Under the pieces are notes generated by a model. That model was not told the DNA's origin and made no database searches. It saw nothing but the letters and a program-made list of their open reading frames with translations. 64,000 nt of DNA from the NCBI GenBank assembly GCA_022036555.1, contig CM039126.1, positions 744,001 through 808,000 on the forward strand, read 5' to 3'. This DNA is from Microstegium vimineum. Its lineage: Eukaryota; Streptophyta; Magnoliopsida; Poales; Poaceae. Positions 9,870 to 22,317 of the stretch are shown here, piece by piece. A program made the position numbers and the translations under genes. Numbering within the stretch: position 1 is the stretch's first letter; each line of letters starts with the position of its first letter.

Positions 9870-12800
9870 CGTTGTGTGACAGAACCTCTTAAGATAGGGT
9901 CCATTTGCCAGAATTAATCACTTAATCTCAACAAATAATCCAAACCTTAATTGATCCGTCAGGTGTCGCCACTTTACAACGGGCCCTCCACCTTTTTCCG
10001 AACATGATCTCCTCATTATAAACATTGCAGAAGTAATACAATAATTTAATTTACATTAAAGTAGCGGAAATTTAAAGTCATATTACAAATCATAAGTTTT
10101 GAAACATAACTTAGTGTCATACAATAATATTACATCAAGCGGCTGATAGAGGATAGACAAACAACCGAAGTACTCTTGCCCAAGAGTCAAGCAAAGACAG
10201 TTTATTCTTCATCTTCATCCACATTGATCACGGTCATGCAGCACGAAGCCACACAGACCGGGTTGTGGCCCTCATCTGCAACAGGGGTTAACAAACCCTG
10301 AGTACGGGAGTACTCAACAAGACTTACCCGACAAATAAAAGTATTTGATGGACAAAACAGTATGCAGGTCATAGGATTCAAGGGTTGGTTTGCAAGAATC
10401 AAATATTTTGCATAAATGAGCATTTATAAAAGAATGGAAATTCATTTATTTCATTCATCAGATTACTCAAGTACCGATCTAGATTTATGATCGATAACTA
10501 GGTAATAAACCATCAACAAAAGGGAACCATCAAGTATTCAATTTAAGTTTTATTAACTACGATGACGAAAACAGGGTTATGTTTCCATATCCGAGGAACA
10601 CGACGATTCGAACCGGTTTATCCCAGCTGGAGCTTTCCAATCACACGACATATACAACACTAAAGCACACATATGTCTACCTTTCCCTGGATCCTCTATC
10701 CGAGAACGGGGTTCCGCTACCCGAGAGCACAGTACGCCTCCATCCAGTTCCTCGAACTTGGAGGGTACACACTACTCTCGCCATCTCTCCACTCCCAGTG
10801 CGGTTTGACCGTCCTTTAGACTAGATTAGCCAGAGTCCAGCTTCCAAAAGTATGTGATAAGTACTCCAAAGTCACAACCCTAGTCATGCGACAATGGCAA
10901 GGCCCTAATGACACAGGCGGAGAGAACCCGCTCACTAGACACCGCTGATGGCTCCCAAACACCGTGTCCGCCCGGTCCCGAATTATTACTTCCAACAACA
11001 TCCCTTTCTCAAAAGAACATAACCATTTGCCGAAGTAATACGCTATGCGTAGGTGACCGGAAATCACCCACTTGAAAAGTTCTAAGCAAACTAAGCATTT
11101 TAGCAAATTTTTTTGCATCTTTAAACGAGTGTCAAGGTATAGGGTACAATTAACACAAGGATAAGACTATGCATCAAGTAGGAATTGAATAAAGTACCAT
11201 AATGCAATAGAATAACCATAAGTGTATTTAAAGCAATTATTTTAAATACAAGGAATGTTTGAATGCACCGGGGCTTGCCTTGGTTGGAGGGATAAACGAT
11301 CTCGGGCTCAGATGCAACAAGAGAGAAATTCCCTTCACAAGAGGGATTATCCAACCCAATCAACGAACAATCTACACGATATAATGACATGCTTTAGATG
11401 ATGCTTGAATAATAAACATGATGCTCAACACATACAAGCATGCATTTAAAAGATGAATTAAACAAATTACAACCTTGAGTACAACTTCTCTTCATGAAGG
11501 AAATCAAAACTAGGCTATAAAGCAATTTAATTAAACCCTACTTAACTTAATTATTTAAGTTAGTAATTATATCCAAAAGAACTGAGTAAACAACATTACA
11601 TCAAGCATGTCCAACTTGTGGTTGTCACTGGACAAATGACCATTTGCATCAAATAATCCAAAATCACTCAAAGCCTAAAGTCATTAGGGTTTCTAAACAT
11701 TTTATAATTAATTAAACAAATAGCCATGTATAAAAGTTCATCCAAAAATTCCCAAACTTTTTGTACAACAAGGTAACAGTGTATAAAGGTCACACAAAAA
11801 TTCTCAGAATTTTTGGAACAATATACAGAGCATGAAAATTCATGGAAAACTCATTTTTTATTACTTTGAGCATTTTTACAAGATTAAAAATGTATTGAAC
11901 ATGGACATGTTATATTTTTTCTTAAATACTACACAACACAGAGAGCATTCACAAATTTTTGTAGAATTTAAACATGCATAGATTTTAAACAAATGAAAAT
12001 TCAAAAAGCACTACTGCTTAAACAGGAAAAAGGGAAAAACCCTTTGATTAAGTCGCTGACGGCTGGGGCCCGCGCGTCAGCGACCCAGCGCCAGAGCAGC
12101 GGCGCCGGCGACCAAGAAACACGGCGGCGCGTCGTCGACGGCGACCAAACGGCGCAACCAACACTTGCGCTAGACTCTATGCGCTGCCCGGAACCCAACG
12201 AGGTACGATAGAGCTACTTCCATCCCTCAGAAACGCCTCACCGGCGACGACGGCGACGATCCGAGCTCAGCTGCACGTACACCGGCGAGTACAAGCTTGC
12301 GTCGGAACAACCAAGCACCGCGACGGATTCAGGAAGCAACTACGAGCATAACGCACAACAGAAACGAGTCTAAAACCTACCGTAGAGACCTCACCGGCGG
12401 CAATGGCGGCACTCCGCGTGCGGCCGCACAAGCGCCGGCGAACACAAGCCAACATCGGCTCAACCAGACACCCCAGCATGCTTAGCGGTCCCCAAACAAC
12501 GCGAAGCGCACGCAAAACGAACCAAGAGCTAAGCGCAAAATCTTCGCCGACGGACATGGCGGACGGCGGAGATCTACGCGATGTGCTCCGACGAAACTGA
12601 GCACGCGCTCGAACAACCAACACCGCGAACAGACTCACGACGGCTAGGTGAAGCTAGCTCAAGACTCAGATGTGAAAAAGATGGACTAACGAGTCCGACC
12701 GACGAGCGCACCGCCGCGACGACCATAAACTGCGGCGGAGCTCGCGGACAGAGCACAACGGCTCGAAACAAGAACAACTAAACGCGCGGAGAGTTCGAGG

Positions 12801-13974
12801 AGCTCACCCCGGTTACGAAGCGCTCGCTGACGTGGCCGGAGATGAAGCAGAAGATGCTGGTGACGAAGACCGTGCCGGCATAAACTGGAGCCGAGCGGCA
12901 ACGACGGCGTTCCCGGGGCTCTAGACCACCAAAGATGAAAAGGAGAGGCCGACGAGGATCAGCTACGAACCAAGAACTAGAAACGAAAGACGAAAAAGCA
13001 ATGTAGCTCCTGGATAGCCGGGACGACAACGGACCAGAGCGGCGGCGCTCTCGCCGGAGCCGAGGAAGACGGAGTCGTGCTGGGCGAATGCAGGCTTGGC
13101 GGCTTCAACTAACTCACCCCGAGGATGCGCGAGGTCCAGACGAAGACAATGGCATTGGATTGGGGACTTGGCAGTGGTTAACGAGCTCGGACGAGCTCAT
13201 CGACGTGGGAGGAACTCGCGGCGGAGCAGAGCAGAGCAAGAGTACGGCATGGAAAGGGAGCAAGGAGTGGATGGCGTCCTGTTTTGAAGACGGCAATGGA
13301 GCCGCGGTGATGCCATACACGCGATGGGACGCGCGTTGCGGACATGAGGCGCTTGCCGAGCTCATTAGGTGGCCGGCCAGGTGTTGGCGCCGAGCTCCAC
13401 GCCGCCATGCAGCTGTTTGGTGAAATGACTGAACCACCCTTGGTACTAATTTGCAAATTGCTTAAGCTTCCAGGGGTTTTCATGAAAAACTTTGAATATG
13501 AAAGTTGCTCAAAATTTTATGATCTACATTTTTGTCAATACTCACTTTTTCAAATTCGGCCTAGAAATGAAAGTGCATTTTTGAAATTTGAAAACCTTTT
13601 AAAAAGGATTTGCCCCCTTTTCAATTACTTTAAAAACTTGAATAACACTTGAAAATATGTAAACACAACAAATGTAATTCAAACAGAGAGCTACAACTTT
13701 TCTTAAACAACCACATGCAAATTCTTTTTAGATTTTGAAAATCATGTTTAGGGTTTAATCCACCCCTTCTGGGAATTAGGGTTTGGAGTTAAATTTGAAT
13801 TTTTAGAATTTGAAAAGATGACCTGCATTCACACAATTGCTCAAACATAAACAAGTAAACTCATTTTAGTTCAATGCATATCCAGGTTTTCAAACAAATG
13901 AATGATGCTCAATGCATATGATGACATGATCAAGTTTTTAATTATGTGATTAACACCAGAGGTGTTACACGTTG
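9870..13974 (-). mobile_element. Solo LTR of a long-LTR gypsy family, with 5-bp target duplication
   Basis: The element proper is 9875-13969 (4095 bp). It is flanked by a perfect CGTTG duplication (9870-9874 and 13970-13974). Its ends are TG...CA: TGTAACACC at the minus-strand start and GGTTCTGTCACA at the end. No internal retroviral region is present, so it is a solo LTR produced by recombination between two LTRs. The interior has an AT-rich part, a GC-rich block at about 12050-13420 and a conserved stretch at about 10270-10340 (GTACTCCCGTACTCAGGGTT on the minus strand), shared with the solo LTR at 47080-51610. Long LTRs of this structure are known in grass chromovirus families of Tekay type; that assignment is inference. 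Confidence 0.88.
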
Positions 13975-15140
13975 CCTTATCAATAGAAGAGTCAATTCTG
14001 GGTAAAGGGAAGGTGTCCTTTTTGCACGCTTTGTTGAGGTTTCTGAAATCTATGCACATTCTCATCTTGCCATTCTTCTTGGGTACGAGGATGACATTGG
14101 AGAGTCAGTCAGAATATTTGACCTCTTTGATGACCTTCGCATCAAGCAACCTTTGGACTTCTGCTTTTGCCGCTAGGATTCTGTCCTCTGACATTTTCCT
14201 TTGCCTCTGCTTCCTGGGCTTTGCCTGATCATTAACGTCCAAGGAATGCTCTATGATGTCTCTTCTCACTCCTTGTCGATCGGTGGCCGACCATGCGAAG
14301 ATGTCTTTGTTCGCTCGGAGCGTGTTGCAGAGTTGCGCTTCCTCCTCGACTGACAGTCTTGCCCCGATTATGACTTTCTCGGCGGGGTTTTCCTCTTGTA
14401 GTGGAAGAGTATTCGTTTCCTCTTGATCTTTTAGGTCTGTTTTTCCTCTGGGCATGTCTGGCGGCTCTTCGGTGGCTACAGAGTTTATGTTCCTTTGTGC
14501 TATGTGAATTGCCCTCTCTATGTTTCTGGCTTCTTTCTGGCTTCCATGCACTATGATTGTGCCATGGAGGGCTGGCATCTTTATGCAAAGATAGCTCATG
14601 TGAATGGTTGTGTTGAACTTGTTTGTGAATCCTCTACTAAAGATGGCGTTGTATGGGTAGTGAATGTCCACTAAGTAAAAGGTAATGTACTCCGTTCTGA
14701 CATTGTTTTGGTCTCCGAATGATACTGGTAAAGAGAATTTTCCCAGAGCATCAATTCTTCTTCCTTCGAATCCTATCAACGGTGACTCTGGATGTTGGAG
14801 TTGGTTCCTGCTCAACTTCATTTGGCCGAAGGCATTGACGAAAATTATGTCGGCTAAGCTTCCTGTGTCCACCAGTATCATGCTGATTTCCCACGCGGCG
14901 ATGTTCGCTTTGATGACCATTGCATCTGTTTGTGGGTGGCTTTCTAGATTGAGGTCTTCCTCGGAGAAGGTAATTGGTGTTCTGGACCAATCTGTGTGTC
15001 ACACGGGGCCTTCGACTGCCACGTTGTTGACAAGTCTTAGGTGGTATTTATTTTGTCTCTTGGTTTGGAATTCCAAGGATGAGCCTCCAGCGATTGGCAA
15101 TATCATTCCTATTGTTGGTAAGGGGGTGTGGGTGTTGAGT
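13975..15140 (-). pseudogene. Gypsy gag end, retropepsin and start of reverse transcriptase (broken)
   Basis: Read on the minus strand, the protease core is visible as MILVDTGSLADIIFV, with DTGS as the retropepsin active site. It is preceded by the linker that normally precedes it (AVEGPV, a TGA stop, then PITFSEEDL). After the protease comes the acidic linker and the beginning of reverse transcriptase, LLDAKVIKEV, then CIDFRNLNK and FPLPRIDS. The reading frame is broken by at least one nonsense codon near 15000 and by the solo LTR at 13974. In an intact element this would be part of the gag-pol polyprotein that copies the element RNA. Here it cannot act. Confidence 0.85.
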
Positions 15141-16085
15141 TGATTTTATGGGTGAGGCTCGCTTTTTGGGACTGGCCCCTGAGTACTTGGTGATGCTTGA
15201 GTCGGTGGTGGAGGAAAGGCTTCGTAACGACGACTTGTCCCTTCAGAGGGTGTTCCGTTTCAATGTAAGTAATGTGAGTAGGCGGCGGGTTGGTTGCGAT
15301 GTTGTTCTACAGGTGGTGGTTGTGGGAATTTTGGTGGGTGTTGGGTGGTCGCCAAGTGGTAGGAAGTTTAGGATAGTAGGAGGGGGGTTTTTGGGTTGAT
15401 GGGTGAACTTGTGTTTGGGGGTTTTGGCTTGGGGGAAAACCGGGCAAAATTGTTTTTGGGGGTTTCTGCCACGTCGGGGGGTGGGGGTGGTTTACTTCTC
15501 GGTTTGAGGTTGTTGTTTTCAGAGGCTGAGTTTTTACTACCCTTTTTTGATCCTCCGCTGGGTTTCTTTTGCCCTTTTTTTGGGGGTCTCGGGGGGCATG
15601 GCCTTTGTCTTCCCATGAAAGAAAGTATTGCTTTTGCGGGTTTTTTGGGTTTTGGGCCCTTGTTCCCGGTTTTTGGTCTGGTCCGGGGGCCCCCTTTGCC
15701 TGGTTTCCTTGGTCGGGGGGTTGGTTTTGGACTTGTGGGGCTTTTCTTGGGATACTTGGGGCTGGTTGCTGACGTTGAAAAAACCCGGGCGCTTTTTGTT
15801 GTTGCCAAAATTTTGGGTTTTGTCGACCTTTGGGCTGCCCTTTTGGGTTTTCCCTGAGGTTGGGGTTTTGGGTGCTTGGGTTTTTGGGTTTGCTTTTTTC
15901 ACTTTTCTTTGGGGTCAGTTTTCAAACCTGCGGTACTTTTTAAATTCGTTGTACAGGATGCTAAATTTGTTGGATTTTCTCTTGCCAAATGAGCCCCGAA
16001 AGGTCCTTTGCGAAGGCCCTTTTACTGCGCTTCCCAAATTTCGGGCTTCTTCTGGAAAATTTTGGGCTTTGGCCTTGAGTTGGAT
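15141..16085 (-). pseudogene. Gypsy gag C-terminal region, Pro/Lys/Gln-rich, extreme A/C bias
   Basis: The plus strand is strikingly G/T-rich with homopolymer runs (GGGG, TTTT). The minus strand is correspondingly A/C-rich and encodes low-complexity Pro, Lys, Gln and Asn-rich peptide in several frames. That is the character of the gag C-terminal linker upstream of a gypsy protease. No zinc knuckle could be recognised. The reading frame changes repeatedly, either through decay or through poor consensus at a contig end, because the block stops exactly at the run of Ns. I do not treat the open frames here as genes. Confidence 0.5.
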
Positions 16086-16185
16086 NNNNNNNNNNNNNNN
16101 NNNNNNNNNNNNNNNNNNNNNNNNNNNNNNNNNNNNNNNNNNNNNNNNNNNNNNNNNNNNNNNNNNNNNNNNNNNNNNNNNNNNN
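16086..16185. other. Assembly gap (100 N)
   Basis: One hundred Ns, the usual placeholder for a gap of unknown size. A gypsy gag lies on the left and a copia polyprotein on the right, so the 5' LTR and the gag, protease and integrase parts of the copia element are presumably in the gap. Confidence 0.99.
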
Positions 16186-16186
16186 G

Positions 16187-17719
16187 GAGGCTCGGGGTGA
16201 CGCAAGGTGGCGCAAGGCGATGATGGAGGAGATGACATCCATCGAGGAGAACAAGACCTGGGCTTTGGTCGATCTGCCACACGGCCATCGCCCGATCGGT
16301 CTTAAATGGGTGTACAAGCTGAAGCGCGACGAACAAGGGGCCGTCATCAAGTACAAAGCGCGCATCATCGCCAAAGGCTACATCCAGCAGCCGGGGATCG
16401 ACTACGATGAAGTCTTTGCCCCGGTTGCACGCATGGAATCCGTGCGCATGCTGTTGGCTGTTGCAGCTCAGAGGGGCTGGCTTGTTCATCACATGGATGT
16501 CAAGTCAGCCTTTCTGAATGGAGACCTGAAGGAGGAGGTTTATGTTCGACAGTCGCCGGATTTTGTTGCTGCAGGACATGAAGGGAAGGTTCTCAGGTTG
16601 AAGAAGGCGTTGTACGGGCTCAAACAGGCGCCAAGAGCGTGGAACGCTAAGGTCGACAACACTCTGCGCGAGCTCGGCTTCACAAGGTGCAGCAGTGAAC
16701 ATGGGATGTACACCAAGGGCAGTGCGACGTCGCGCGTGGTGGTCGGGGTTTACGTTGACGACCTGATCATCACTGGCGCACGGGCTGCCGATGTTGATTT
16801 CTTCAAGGAGCAGATGCAGCGGATGTTCAAGATGAGTGATCTTGGCCATCTGTCCTTCTACTTGGGGCTGGAGGTCAAGCAATCAGGGGATGCGATCACC
16901 CTTGGCCAAGCTGCTTATGCCCGCAAGCTGCTGGTGAAAGCAGGCATGGCAGACTGCAATCCGTGCCACATCCCAATGGAGGTCCGGCTGAAGCTCTCTG
17001 CTAAGAGCTCAGCTCCGGATGTTGATGCCACGATGTACAGGAGCTTGGTGGGGAGTCTACGTTATCTGGTACATACGAGGCCAGACCTGACGTTCGCGGT
17101 GGGCTATGTGAGTCGATTCATGGAGAAGCCGAAGCAAGATCACTACGCCGCCGTGAAGCACATCCTGCGCTACATCGCCGGCACCATCAACTACGGACTC
17201 CGCTACTCCAAGCTCGGCTGCCCTGACAGCAAGCTGATGGGCTACTCACTGACGGGCTACACTGACAGCGACTTGGGGGGCGACGTGGATGAACGGAGAA
17301 GCACCGGAGGCGTGATCTTCTTCCTGGGCGACATGCCAGTCTCATGGCAGTCCCAGAAACAAAAGACGGTGGCTCTTTCGTCATGCGAATCAGAGTACAT
17401 GGCTGGCGCAGCTGGAGCGTGTCAGGCTGTGTGGCTAGTACGGCTGCTGGGCGACATCACTGGCGACAAGGTCCAGCCGCCGCTACTAAAGATGGACAAT
17501 CAGTCCGCAATCGCTTTGAGCAAGAACCCGGTACTCCATGGCAGAAGTAAGCACATTAACACTAAATTTCATTTTATACGTGAATGTGTGGAGGCCGGGA
17601 AGATATATGTGGACCATGTGAGCACTGAGGAACAACTCGCAGACGTCCTGACGAAGTCACTGGCGCGAGCAAGATTTGCTGAACTACGCAGCAAGATTGG
17701 CGTCGTCATCATTCAGTAA
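16187..17719 (+). CDS. Ty1/copia polyprotein, reverse transcriptase and RNase H part, open to the end
   Basis: The open frame runs from the gap to the TAA at 17717-17719, about 510 codons, so it is the C-terminal third of a copia pol. The reverse transcriptase begins near WRKAMMEEM and IEENKTWALVDLP. It shows RARLVAKG-like text (KYKARIIAKGY), the FAPVARMESVR region, HMDVKSAFLNGDL, LYGLKQAPRAW and the catalytic YVDDLII. RNase H follows, with GYTDSDLGGD, SSCESEYMA and MDNQSAIAL, and the frame ends in KSLARARFAELRSKIGV. No stop or frameshift interrupts it, which suggests a recent insertion. In a whole element it copies RNA to DNA in cytoplasmic particles. The N-terminal domains (gag, protease, integrase) are not in the window. 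Confidence 0.95.
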   Translation, partial: EARGDARWRKAMMEEMTSIEENKTWALVDLPHGHRPIGLKWVYKLKRDEQGAVIKYKARIIAKGYIQQPGIDYDEVFAPVARMESVRMLLAVAAQRGWLVHHMDVKSAFLNGDLKEEVYVRQSPDFVAAGHEGKVLRLKKALYGLKQAPRAWNAKVDNTLRELGFTRCSSEHGMYTKGSATSRVVVGVYVDDLIITGARAADVDFFKEQMQRMFKMSDLGHLSFYLGLEVKQSGDAITLGQAAYARKLLVKAGMADCNPCHIPMEVRLKLSAKSSAPDVDATMYRSLVGSLRYLVHTRPDLTFAVGYVSRFMEKPKQDHYAAVKHILRYIAGTINYGLRYSKLGCPDSKLMGYSLTGYTDSDLGGDVDERRSTGGVIFFLGDMPVSWQSQKQKTVALSSCESEYMAGAAGACQAVWLVRLLGDITGDKVQPPLLKMDNQSAIALSKNPVLHGRSKHINTKFHFIRECVEAGKIYVDHVSTEEQLADVLTKSLARARFAELRSKIGVVIIQ

Positions 17720-17742
17720 GCCGAGCAAGTCTTAGGGGAGAT

Positions 17743-18169
17743 TGTTGGATAATCCTGGCCCGGCTATCATGTTCCTTGTTTATTCTTTGCATGCCAATAA
17801 TCAGGGCCTAGACTTAGCTAATCTGGGCGCATCAATGTAAGCCAGATGCATGCTGGTTCATGCGGTGGTAGTCCGTTTCTTTCGCTCTTCATTTCCGTTT
17901 GTAGTGGAGACCGTGCACTGCGCGAGTTCGTTCGTGGGATGGCGCGAGCAAGTAGGAGGTCGTGCGGTGTGCGGTGCGTGGCCATCGGCCGTTGTAATCA
18001 AGCCTTTATAATTCACAATACAGAGTCTGAAAAAGTGGCGGTTGTTAGCGGCACCAATCTCTCTGTTTTCCACTGAGTTCGCGTGTGTTCTCTGTGAGAG
18101 TGTTTTGATCCTTGGGAGTCTTCTCCATCTCCGGCGAGGGGCGCCGGCGAGCAGGAGTCCACATTATCA
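17743..18169 (+). mobile_element. 3' LTR of the copia element
   Basis: A purine-rich tract (TTAGGGGAGA, 17732-17741) immediately precedes TGTTGGATAATCC at 17743, the standard start of a copia LTR. A TATA-like TTTATAATTC at about 18004 and a leader-like stretch follow. The end at about 18169 (ATTATCA) is chosen because it is the best CA end, about 430 bp from the start. The opposite LTR is not visible, so no target duplication can be checked. Confidence 0.75.
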
Positions 18170-18832
18170 CGGCACTGATTAAAGAAATTCAGAACTCTGT
18201 TTTTCATTAAGAAAACAACTGAATTGCTGGCAACATCCTAATGACTCATTGACTCTATCACCATCCCAGCTACATACAGTACGCGAGAGCAATCCCTCAT
18301 GGCTCATAGAATCATCATCCAGAGCAGAGATGGAGGACACGCAACTGCGTGGCTGACAGGAACACCAGTAGTTGGCTGGACGCCCCGCCCCGACGACGAT
18401 GAGAGCCCGCACCACGAAGCGTTGACCGGTGATCAGTACAGACAGCTAATGCAAGTTGAGCCCTGTGATTTCGTACTAATATTACTTCTTTTTTTCTTGA
18501 TATCGATGCACCAGCTGTCTTCCAGTGTGCGTGGACGATAGTAGTTAGAGATTCTCTTTTGGGATGACAAAAAATAAAATAAAATAAAATAAAATAAAAT
18601 AAACAGACAGCAACAATTGCTTCCTGTATCTTACTGTTACATATATAGGAGTACATACCTACTACATTCAAACAACCGATGCTACAAATGGGCACCCATA
18701 TAATCTATGCCTAGAGATCGATGACCTTGCGGAGAATGCCTAACTAACAGTTTAGGATAAGAGAGTGGCTCATCGTCACCCCAAACCCGAAGGAAATCCT
18801 GGTGCCCCCGGAGTGCAAAGCTAGAGCTGAAA
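18170..18832. other. Spacer and promoter region before the membrane/ARM gene
   Basis: No supportable gene. An (AAAAT)n microsatellite of about six units lies at 18569-18602. The last 200 bases should contain the promoter and leader of the gene starting at 18833; a weak TATA-like ACATATATAGG lies near 18640. Confidence 0.5.
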
Positions 18833-21800
18833 ATGGCGGATATTGCAGTCGCGGTAGCGGGGTCTATTTTGCAGCAGGTCCTACAACTGCAGGGCGCTCG
18901 AGGACTTGACCTGGAACGAGCTAGCAGCGGGGACACTTCCGACGACGAGTTACCGGAGCTGCGGCTCAACATTTTGTTGGTAACCGAAGTCTTCGTGCAG
19001 ATCCTTGCCACGGGTGTCGGCACTCTGGCCTTCATATGGGCCACCGTCGTCTTGCTTGGGGGCTTCTCCACTTTTCTACATAAAGTTGATTTTTGGGTAA
19101 TCACGGGTATCGTCTTCGTTGAGGCTGCCAAGTAAGAAACTTAATCCTATCTCTTCTTCATCCTCTAAATATCATAACAACTGCTAACATTGAAATCTTT
19201 TCAAGAGCAATCATGTTTATCTGGCGGCCTAATTCTAGTATATACATATGTCGAACGTCATTTCCTAAATATAATCTTATGTTTCAGCGATCACTAGTGC
19301 ACATACGGGCTGCAGTCGTGGTTGACAAATTAACCCATGTATATCCGGAACTAAAGCCAACCGGGAGGGAAATAATACATTTAGTTTCAGTTGATATAAC
19401 CAATCAAGACTAAAAAGGCCTCCAGTCTGGGCTTTTTGTTTCCTGTCCTTTTCTTTTATTTTTATGGTTTCTTTTCCATTAAATTTGTTTCTATTTCTAA
19501 TAGCTTTTCGTATAAGTATTACTAGCAAATATGCCCGTGCGTTGTAACAAGAATTGATTTTTTCAATCTCAAATTGATGTTGTCGTCAACCCATGTACAG
19601 TTATGATAAGATTTACATGTAAAAATATCTTATTTATTTGATTATACATGGCTGTCAATGTGGTATCCTTTTGATTTTGATTTGAAGCTCTTTTGTTTTG
19701 TTTTAGTACCAACGGTGTGAGATTTCTTAATTTCTATTAATATTATCCTATTTCTATTTGGATTAGATTTCTTTTTATGTTACTTGGAAATAGTCTCACG
19801 TGGTTGTCGATACGTGCACAGTCATGATAAGATTCACATTATGAAAATACCTTATGTTTGATTATTTGTGCTTAGTCATGACTGCAAACGTCGTGTCTAC
19901 TTGTTTGATTATTTGTGCTTAGTCATGATTGTCAACATCGTGTCCTTTTTAATTTATTTTAGAGCTCTTATTTTTTTATTAGTACCAATGATGTGGGATT
20001 GCTTAATTTCTATTCTTATTATCCTACTTCAATTTGGATTATAATTTCTTTTTATATTATTTGGAAGTCTAACGTGTTTTGTAATAGGATGTAGAATTTA
20101 GAGCTTTATTTGGATTTCAATTAGAACTCCTACCTTTTAAGGTTATATTAAAAAAATTCTATTTGTAATCAAACTCTATATCGTGCTAGACAAGACCTAT
20201 TCTAACTCGTATATGAGCACGGGTTATATATATAATTCTGGATGGAAGTTAGAGGGAGGTGGACCTAAAAATAATGGATGAACGAAAAAAGAGGTTAAAA
20301 TTTTGCCTCTTTATTATTAGGTATAGATATGCTACTATTGTATGGCCATAAATAAAAATAAACTTAATTAACAAGAACTTGTATATTACAATGAGATCAT
20401 TTCTATTCATCAAGCTAATACAAACCATAATAATTTAAATCAAGTCAATACAAATTAGATATTTAACTAGACACCAAAGTTATTGAAACATAAGTTTATT
20501 GTTCAAGTTTAACTTCGTCGTATTATGAAGTCAGTGGAGCATAGGTCACCGTTGTCGCAAGATATAACATCATCGATATAGGACAACACTTTAAATAGTG
20601 CACTCTCCCTTGCTTCAGCATATATAGGATCTACTAAAGATGATAAATGGTGGTCGAGAAAGACCTGCGTCAGATCCCCTGCTTGCTCTTAGTCAAAAGT
20701 AGCTTTCCCTAAAATTCTTGTGTAGTGACTGTTGGCCTTTCAGCAATATATTGCCAATCATAGCCCAATTAATCGGATGTCTGGTCTAGAATGGCTTCAA
20801 AGCTGCAACCTATGTATGTTAAATGATAGTCCTCAACATTTAAGTGTTGACTAAATATTATATGAGAACCAACCAAATTGACATAGCATTGAATTTAGAT
20901 ATAGTTAAGATATAAGATCGACTTTAAGTTTACCACATCATTAAGGTTGTGTTGAGCAATCGGTGCACAAAAGCCCGAAACACCATGAAAGAGTCTCGTA
21001 TTTATACCTCCTATCTTCGCAGAGGAAAATATAGGCAGATTATACCCCATACTAGTAAGTAAGCGTACTTAAACATGCCTGGACATCATATTTTTCTGCC
21101 ACTGTCTCGTGGGGTGACTTCGTTCCCGTCTCTAAGATTGTACAACCTCATGTCTACGCCTCCTTCTATGAATGATGGAAAATCCAATTCAAAATTGGAT
21201 GAATCGTCCATTATGGAAGCTCTCAACATTGACATTGTCAACCCTAAAATATGAGATTGTGTCTTGAAATCAAATGATCGGGTCAATTACCTATGGTACA
21301 TTTAAAAATTACATGTATATATATATATATATATATATAAAACTATATCTATACAAGTGTATTTAAAACATATTAATCTATTGAAAACATATATTGTTGC
21401 TTATTATATTTGGATGATTACGCGGTACATTCGACACTATTGGATCAAATCCTATACTACTTACATAGCCACCAAAACCTATTACTTCTAGCGAAGGGAA
21501 ACGTACGACCATCTCTTCTCACAATATATTAAAATCATATCACTGGAGTCAATATTTTCGATACAAAGCATGCATATCACTAAAGTCTATATATCAAATT
21601 CACATCACTAAACCCTATATATCAAAATCGGATGCAGAATATATAGTGGGGGATATTAAGTACTGGTTGGTGGTGCCTTCTAGGACTAAAAGATGGTCAT
21701 GTAGTCCTGGTTGGAGCCTCTAACCGGAAAAAAGGTTAGTGGGACCTTTAATTCTGGTTGGTGGCTCCAATCAACACTAAAAAGCCAGGGAGTAAATTCC

Positions 21801-22272
21801 ACTTCTACAAAAGCCTATGGAACTAGCCGTTGAGCCAGGGATTTTAGTCCTGGTTGATAGCTTCAATTTAGGGCGGGACTAAAGCCAATATACACTATGT
21901 CTAGATACATAACAAAATCCATGTATCTAGAAAAGACAAAAACGTCTTATAATTTAGAACGAAGAGAATATTTTCTCTATTCCAAATTATAATTCGTTTT
22001 GATTTTGTTTTATACATCCATTTTTGTTATGTATCTAGATATAATAATATGTCTAGATACATAACAACATGAGTAAAAAAAATCAAAGCGACTTATAATT
22101 TAAAATGGGGTGAGTAACATTTAGGGCTACTCTTCCTGTTTCTTCTTATCATATTATCTTTTGTCCAAATAGCTCAATTCTCTACTAACCACATGAAAAT
22201 TCTAATCTTAGTAGGTATCTTCCCTTTCCAAATATATTGTAGTGTGAACCCAACTCATCGATATATAGTTAG

Positions 22273-22317
<45 letters not shown>

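Larger units (their letters stand above)
9720..16085 (-). mobile_element. Degraded Ty3/gypsy retrotransposon (gag-pro-RT), split by a solo LTR
   Basis: On the minus strand the order is gag (16085 to about 15140), protease (about 15140-14300) and reverse transcriptase (about 14200-13975). After the 9870-13974 insertion, the reverse transcriptase resumes at 9869 and runs to about 9720. The RT text before the insertion (CIDFRNLNK, FPLPRID) and after it (SGYHQ region, MPEGLRNAGSTF) is continuous across the target site, so the pieces belong together. The rest of pol and the left LTR are missing, and the gag end runs into the assembly gap. The gag-pro style resembles the Tat/Retand-type gypsy lineage; lineage placement is inference. 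Confidence 0.85.

Noticed and set aside
12001..13483. Cluster of open frames at 12.0-13.5 kb
   Set aside because: Inside the solo LTR 9875-13969; GC-rich, overlapping on both strands, with no protein family signal.
15368..15902. Long Pro/Lys/Gly-rich open frames on both strands as possible novel genes
   Set aside because: They overlap the gag linker of a gypsy element, have low complexity and extreme base bias, and end at a gap.
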